41,262 nucleotides of DNA, taken from IMG/VR virus record IMGVR_UViG_3300042471_000991, positions 1 to 41,262 of that record; one strand, 5' to 3'. This DNA is from a virus. Position numbers and translations under genes: made by a program. The notes below the pieces were generated by a model that made no database searches, had not been told where the DNA came from, and was given only the letters and a program-made list of their open reading frames with translations. Each line of letters starts with the position of its first letter. The stretch's first letter is position 1. This document shows positions 38,021 to 41,262 of this stretch, piece by piece.

Positions 38021-38160
38021 CTAGAAGGCAAGAACGGTTAGTTACCCTTAAATGGGAGAACATGGCCGTAACTCTTCTCATCGCTCCCTTTCTGGCGATG
38101 AAGTCGTCCCTCCCTTTCTGGGGATGCGCTCCTGGGCATGAGCGATAAACTGCCCACTTT
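38021..38160 (+). ncRNA. Putative small RNA B with twin anti-SD loops
   Basis: Starts near 38021. AGTTAC (38040) pairs with GTAACT (38068). Two successive hairpins, CATCGC/GCGATG (38079-38100) and CGTCCC/GGGATG (38105-38126), have different stems but the same ten-base loop TCCCTTTCTG. A third hairpin (38133-38156) follows. The loop is the reverse complement of CAGAAAGGGA and contains CCUUUCUG, complementary to the CAGAAAGG sites before at least six phage genes. No coding frame covers it well. The target role is inferred from pairing only. Confidence 0.65.
38133..38156 (+). repeat. CCTGAGCA hairpin element, copy 7 (TGGGCA form)
   Basis: TGGGCA, 12-base loop ending TAAAC, TGCCCA. Compared with other copies, A-U becomes G-C on both arms, which supports a paired stem. 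Confidence 0.6.
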
Positions 38161-38166
38161 CTGTTG

Positions 38167-38172
38167 TATAAT
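38167..38172 (+). promoter_or_regulatory. -10 box, near-leaderless start
   Basis: TATAAT after TTG; ATG 38178 five bases later. Confidence 0.45.
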
Positions 38173-38177
38173 ATCTT

Positions 38178-38312
38178 ATGCCTCCAACTCATCTACATGG
38201 ATATCAAATCTTTAAATTAGATAAAAAAACGTTATATTCTTGTACTAGATGTGGATGGGAAAGGATAGTAGATGAAACAGATTACGAACGAGATATTTCC
38301 TATTCAACGTGA
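38178..38312 (+). CDS. Small protein with CTRCGW motif (44 aa)
   Basis: MPPTHLHGYQIFKLDKKTLY then SCTRCGWERIVDETDYERDI. One CxxC plus an N-terminal His may bind metal. ATG five bases after TATAAT. Confidence 0.5.
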   Translation: MPPTHLHGYQIFKLDKKTLYSCTRCGWERIVDETDYERDISYST

Positions 38313-38358
38313 TGTAGATGATCACATTGATGATTTTGATAAATACGACATTATTTGA
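38272..38358 (+). CDS. Possible overlapping acidic peptide (28 aa)
   Basis: MKQITNEIFPIQRDVDDHID then DFDKYDII, with GGGAAAGGATAG upstream. Overlaps the previous gene by 41 bases in another frame and reaches into the next promoter. Confidence 0.35.
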   Translation: MKQITNEIFPIQRDVDDHIDDFDKYDII

Positions 38359-38383
38359 CTTCCCCGCCCATTTGTGAGATACT
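38355..38383 (+). promoter_or_regulatory. Promoter of FkbM gene, leaderless
   Basis: TTGACT, 17 bp ending TGA, GATACT; ATG 38390 six bases later. GGGAAG may also act as a ribosome site. Confidence 0.55.
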
Positions 38384-38389
38384 GGGAAG

Positions 38390-39097
38390 ATGCCAGGTTT
38401 TATATCTAATTCAGCATACGGCGAAGATGCCATGCTATATGGTCTAATGGATAGACTAAAATCAATTAGTCATATTGATACATTTGCAAAACAAAGCTAT
38501 ATAGACATTGGATGTTTTCATCCTGTTATAGATAATAATACTTATTTTTTGTATACCCTCGGTTGGAGGGGAACACTTGTTGATCCAAATCCAATAATTA
38601 AAGATGAAGTTGCAAAGCATAGATATCTAGACCAGTACCTTCAGGTTGCAGTTGATGTTGAGGCAGGAACAAGAGAGTTATATATGTTTGGCGATACCAG
38701 TTCAATCAATACTCTAGATAAAGAGTTTTCAGAAAGACTTGCCACAGCAGGACAATTACAAATGCAAAAATCAATTAGCGTAGAATGTATTACGATGGAT
38801 GAAATTTTTTCCAGACACATGCAGAAGCATAACTATCCTCCAATTATTCTTAATATAGATATTGAGGGATTAGATTACGATGTCATTACTTCTTATTCCT
38901 TTCAGTACCGCCCATTGTTTATCCTCATTGAGGATGATATTTTGGGCAGCTTTGAAGGTTCAAGATTAAAGACGCTAATGGAAAGCAAAGATTATAAAAT
39001 AGTGTCTTCAAATTTCATTACAGGTATTTATATGGACACCACTTCTCCTCTATATAAAGACTTGAAAAAAGTTGGCTATTATGATAGGATTGATTAA
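38390..39097 (+). CDS. FkbM-family methyltransferase (235 aa)
   Basis: YIDIGCFHPVIDNNTYFLYT (SAM-binding first motif), GWRGTLVDPNP, and LNIDIEGLDYDVI are the signature blocks of FkbM (Methyltransf_21) enzymes, which often O-methylate sugars. RYLDQYLQVAVDVEAG matches the usual middle strand. Such a methylation would fit the glycosyltransferase-rich repertoire of this phage; the target is not shown. Coupled to the next gene as TAATG. Confidence 0.85.
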   Translation: MPGFISNSAYGEDAMLYGLMDRLKSISHIDTFAKQSYIDIGCFHPVIDNNTYFLYTLGWRGTLVDPNPIIKDEVAKHRYLDQYLQVAVDVEAGTRELYMFGDTSSINTLDKEFSERLATAGQLQMQKSISVECITMDEIFSRHMQKHNYPPIILNIDIEGLDYDVITSYSFQYRPLFILIEDDILGSFEGSRLKTLMESKDYKIVSSNFITGIYMDTTSPLYKDLKKVGYYDRID

Positions 39098-39270
39098 TGA
39101 AAAAACAAAAATATTATACAAAAGATATTGATAACAATTGGGTTGAAATTGATGAAGAAGTTTCAGACAATGTATTGAGACAATATTTTGAAAGACGTTA
39201 TGTAGGGGCATTAGTTATAGGAACCTTTATAATTGGTTTTCTACTAGGGGTAATTGCAAATGCTGCTTGA
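39097..39270 (+). CDS. Membrane protein (57 aa)
   Basis: A charged N-terminus (MKKQKYYTKDIDNNWVEIDE), then a membrane segment YVGALVIGTFIIGFLLGVIA. TAATG overlap with the FkbM gene. Function unknown. Confidence 0.6.
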   Translation: MKKQKYYTKDIDNNWVEIDEEVSDNVLRQYFERRYVGALVIGTFIIGFLLGVIANAA

Positions 39271-39499
39271 TGATGATAGTTGGAAAGTTATTCATAAATC
39301 CCGCCCACCTTTGCGTTGGATCGCAAATTTGTCGGGAGAGATTGCATCTAGTGGTTTACTAGATATGACTTATATGGAAGAAGATGGGTATACAGGTTGG
39401 AAGTATAAATTTAGATTGTGGAAATGGAAGACTTTTTGGCCTTTATATGAAAAGTATGGAACTTATTACAAAATAGTAAGGGAAGATGATTACGAATGA
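39260..39499 (+). CDS. Trp-rich hypothetical protein (79 aa)
   Basis: ATG 39260 (MLLDDDSWKVIHKSRPPLRW) overlaps the previous gene by 11 bases. WKYKFRLWKWKTFWPLYEKY holds four Trp. Basic and aromatic; may bind membranes or sugars. No family recognised. Confidence 0.6.
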   Translation: MLLDDDSWKVIHKSRPPLRWIANLSGEIASSGLLDMTYMEEDGYTGWKYKFRLWKWKTFWPLYEKYGTYYKIVREDDYE

Positions 39500-39627
39500 C
39501 AGAACAAGAAATCAGAGAAGAGATCATAAGAGAGATTGAAAAGATTGATATCAATACTCCTTCACAATTAAATGCATTAGGAATGAAGATGCTTGTATTA
39601 GATATTGTTAGGGGCAAACAGAAATAG
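39496..39627 (+). CDS. Small helical protein (43 aa)
   Basis: MTEQEIREEIIREIEKIDIN, then TPSQLNALGMKMLVLDIVRG. ATGA overlap with the previous gene. Ends just before a terminator. Confidence 0.55.
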   Translation: MTEQEIREEIIREIEKIDINTPSQLNALGMKMLVLDIVRGKQK

Positions 39628-39636
39628 ATAACCATA

Positions 39637-39655
39637 TTGCCCCGCAAAGGGGCAA
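39637..39655. terminator. Bidirectional terminator
   Basis: TTGCCCC-GCAAA-GGGGCAA between convergent genes ending at 39627 and 39673. Confidence 0.7.
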
Positions 39656-39672
39656 ATGGTGGTTGTGTACTT

Positions 39673-40329
39673 CTATTTTGCGCCGAGCTTTAAACGCATT
39701 TTTTCCCATTTAAGTAAGTCTTCAGGGTAGTCAAAATCATCTGTCCAGTCATTGATTTCTATGTACCCTCCATTTTTAAAATAGTCTACATAATAACTAG
39801 ATTGTTGTTTAAATCCTTGCATATGTAGATATAGACGCCAAGCCCCTGCTCCACGTTGTTTTGCTGCCACTAACTCATTTATATGCTGTTTAATTTTTTC
39901 ATTCATGCTGCCGTCAAAAGCCAATGCAAATATTTCTTTATGTCCTTTGCCAGTATATTTTGATGGCCCTTTTCTCATAAAAAATTTATATGGATCTTGG
40001 TTTGACATAATTTTTTTAACTGCTTCATCTGTAAAATATACATCTCCAAAGACTATTATTGTTCTTTCATCAGACCATAAATGACTAGATGAATATATTT
40101 TCCCGAAGTCTAACCAGTCACCTATCATTGGTGGTTCTAAGGTTGCGCCCTCAATTGCATATCTTTCATCAGAAGAAATTATTACGATATCGTCAGAAAA
40201 ATGCCTGAACTGTTTATATATTCTATGTAGCAATGTTTCATTCTCTATTGTTATTAAATGTTTTGGTATATTACGAAAGTTATTCCAACGTTTACCTTCG
40301 CCAGCAGCAGCAATAATAATTCTGGTCAT
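39673..40329 (-). CDS. Sugar-type nucleotidyltransferase (218 aa)
   Basis: RIIIAAAGEGKRWNNFRNIP and KHLITIENETLLHRIYKQFR are the glycine-rich nucleotide loop and catalytic Lys of MobA/IspD-like NTP transferases; FGDVYFTD supplies the metal-binding Asp. Likely activates a sugar or small substrate for the phage glycosyltransferases, though the substrate is not shown. ATG lies six bases after a -10 box (leaderless). Confidence 0.8.
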   Translation of the reverse strand: MTRIIIAAAGEGKRWNNFRNIPKHLITIENETLLHRIYKQFRHFSDDIVIISSDERYAIEGATLEPPMIGDWLDFGKIYSSSHLWSDERTIIVFGDVYFTDEAVKKIMSNQDPYKFFMRKGPSKYTGKGHKEIFALAFDGSMNEKIKQHINELVAAKQRGAGAWRLYLHMQGFKQQSSYYVDYFKNGGYIEINDWTDDFDYPEDLLKWEKMRLKLGAK

Positions 40330-40335
40330 TTATAA

Positions 40336-40341
40336 AGTATA
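40336..40341 (-). promoter_or_regulatory. -10 box, leaderless start
   Basis: Minus-strand TATACT, six bases before ATG 40329; divergent from the SSB promoter. Confidence 0.5.
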
Positions 40342-40345
40342 TCAG

Positions 40346-40374
40346 TTGACAATGAAAAATCATTATGATACACT
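40346..40374 (+). promoter_or_regulatory. Promoter of SSB gene
   Basis: TTGACA, 17 bp ending TGA, TACACT. Excludes the longer frame that begins inside it. Confidence 0.7.
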
Positions 40375-40414
40375 TGTAAAGCAGTACAAAACAATTGATT
40401 ATAGGAGAAATATA

Positions 40415-40798
40415 GTGAATCTATACGGTACTTTAGTTGGGCGCTTAGGAACAGATCCTGAAAAAATCGGATCTACTGGTGCCCGTTTTCGTTTGTCATC
40501 TAGTGATAGAGCAAAAAACGAACAGGGTCAATGGGAAGATCGTGACCAAACCTGGACAACGATTAAGGTCTGGGGTAAGAACGCTGACTATGTAATGTCT
40601 AACCTTAAAAAGGGTCAAGAAATTATTGTAGTTGGAACGATGATTGAGGATACTTGGACAGATAAAGAAGGTAATAAGCGTAGCTCATATGAGTTTAAAG
40701 CAGAGCATATTGGGGTTACATTGTTTACTTTGTCTAAGAATTCTGTTGCCACTACAGAGGTGTCATCAGATAATCCTTGGGTGAAAACTCCATTCTAA
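40415..40798 (+). CDS. ssb: Single-stranded DNA-binding protein (127 aa)
   Basis: GTG 40415 after ATAGGAGAAATATA gives MNLYGTLVGRLGTDPEKIGS. ARFRLSSSDRAK, TWTTIKVWGKNADYVMSNLK and KGQEIIVVGTM form the OB fold of the bacterial SSB family. The long acidic-tip linker is nearly absent: the protein ends NPWVKTPF instead of the usual DDDIPF, so recruitment of host repair proteins may be reduced. Confidence 0.88.
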   Translation: MNLYGTLVGRLGTDPEKIGSTGARFRLSSSDRAKNEQGQWEDRDQTWTTIKVWGKNADYVMSNLKKGQEIIVVGTMIEDTWTDKEGNKRSSYEFKAEHIGVTLFTLSKNSVATTEVSSDNPWVKTPF

Positions 40799-40810
40799 GG
40801 AGATGCTATA

Positions 40811-40828
40811 GTGCCCCGAAAGGGGCAC
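40811..40828 (+). terminator. Terminator after SSB
   Basis: GTGCCCC-GAAA-GGGGCAC: 7-bp stem with a stable GAAA tetraloop. No long T run. Confidence 0.6.
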
Positions 40829-40842
40829 ATAGTAAATAAATT

Positions 40843-41085
40843 ATGACAAATTGGACAGATGAACTAACGGATAAACAGAAAGAGCAAGTCTGGGACTTTA
40901 TTGTTTTTACTGTAAAAGAAATACGTGAACAAATTGCTCTAGATATTGAATTTACTTATGATGTATGGGCGCAACATGGAAAAGCCAAAAGTCGCAGGAC
41001 TAAGAAGGCTTTTGAAGTCTGCGCCGATATCGCAAGAGGTTTAAATGAAATTTCAGACAATAAGAATGATATAATAAAGTCATGA
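40843..41085 (+). CDS. Hypothetical protein (80 aa)
   Basis: MTNWTDELTDKQKEQVWDFI, FTVKEIREQIALDIEFTYDV, then AKSRRTKKAFEVCADIARGL. Helical, soluble. Its stop overlaps the ATG of the next virion gene. It may be regulated with it. No family recognised. Confidence 0.65.
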   Translation: MTNWTDELTDKQKEQVWDFIVFTVKEIREQIALDIEFTYDVWAQHGKAKSRRTKKAFEVCADIARGLNEISDNKNDIIKS

Positions 41086-41262
41086 CAACAAACAAAATAG
41101 TTGCTCTTAGCACAACTTCTGCAATATTGCTAAGTCCTCCAGTAACACACTCTGGAGTTGACATTACTGTTCAAAACATTAATGCTGAAGGATATGTTTA
41201 TATTGGCGGATCAAACTTAACTAATGGAAACTATGGTTTTAGAATTGATCCCAGCCATGCAA
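41082..41262 (+). CDS. Virion protein, 5' part (cut by window)
   Basis: MTTNKIVALSTTSAILLSPP, VTHSGVDITVQNINAEGYVY, then IGGSNLTNGNYGFRID: beta-type start typical of small phage virion proteins. ATG overlaps the previous stop by four bases. Open at the window edge. Confidence 0.65.
   Translation, partial: MTTNKIVALSTTSAILLSPPVTHSGVDITVQNINAEGYVYIGGSNLTNGNYGFRIDPSHA

Noticed and set aside
37944-38192. Minus-strand frame of 82 codons
   Set aside because: Antisense to small RNA B, whose promoter and hairpins explain the sequence better.

Overview
The window is part of a tailed double-stranded DNA phage genome of low GC content (about one third by eye). It holds tail-fibre and baseplate-type proteins, a lytic enzyme, a very large repeat adhesin, many tiny early genes, one tRNA-Asp, an SSB and widely known phage families (DUF932, gp88-like, Api92-like, MGLDMYL and MGDR families). 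No capsid, portal, terminase or polymerase gene is visible, so this is only part of the genome, and both edge genes are cut. The early-gene families and the frequent leaderless starts suggest an actinobacterial host, perhaps a low-GC freshwater lineage. That host is inference, not shown by the sequence.

Layout. 1-3.1 kb and 20.0-23.5 kb (minus): virion fibre and baseplate-like genes, including three small BppU/Ig-like proteins, an FSFTP-repeat protein with a cysteine-rich tip, and a holin-like membrane protein. 3.2-6.9 kb: four glycosyltransferases and one member of a three-copy unknown family. 6.9-13.1 kb (minus): a 2056-residue Asp-box repeat adhesin. 13.3-13.8 kb (plus): a secreted transglycosylase or lysozyme. 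13.9-20.0 kb (minus): one tightly overlapped operon with two GlcNAc-transferase-like genes, three 2-oxoglutarate/Fe(II) oxygenase-like genes, two more copies of the unknown family, a zinc-ribbon protein and a fibre-associated protein, behind a consensus promoter. 23.6-25.8 kb: a possible nuclease and small zinc-finger genes on both strands. 26.0-36.8 kb (plus): early accessory genes in short operons, separated by unusually patterned intergenic DNA. 36.8-38.2 kb: two promoter-driven structured RNAs and a DnaA-box cluster. 38.4-41.3 kb: FkbM methyltransferase, sugar-type nucleotidyltransferase, SSB and the start of another virion gene.

Regulation is the most distinctive feature. Three promoter types can be separated: a late type with the exact ten-mer ATGATATAAT in front of virion genes; an early extended -10 type (TTGACA, 17 bp, with TGC or TGA directly before the -10); and a second early type with TGTCAG exactly 10 bp before the -10. 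Many genes start 5-9 bases after the -10 box and are probably leaderless, while others share a CAACAGAAAGGA-type leader. A hairpin with a CCTGAGCA arm and an 11-base loop recurs seven times. One putative small RNA (about 38021-38160) presents the same ten-base loop twice, complementary to the phage's own CAGAAAGG ribosome binding sites. This is the strongest candidate for an undescribed system in the window.

The glycosyltransferases, oxygenases, FkbM methyltransferase and nucleotidyltransferase together suggest that the phage decorates a product with modified sugars. Virion fibres are the natural but unproven target, and a hydroxylate-then-glycosylate pathway is possible.
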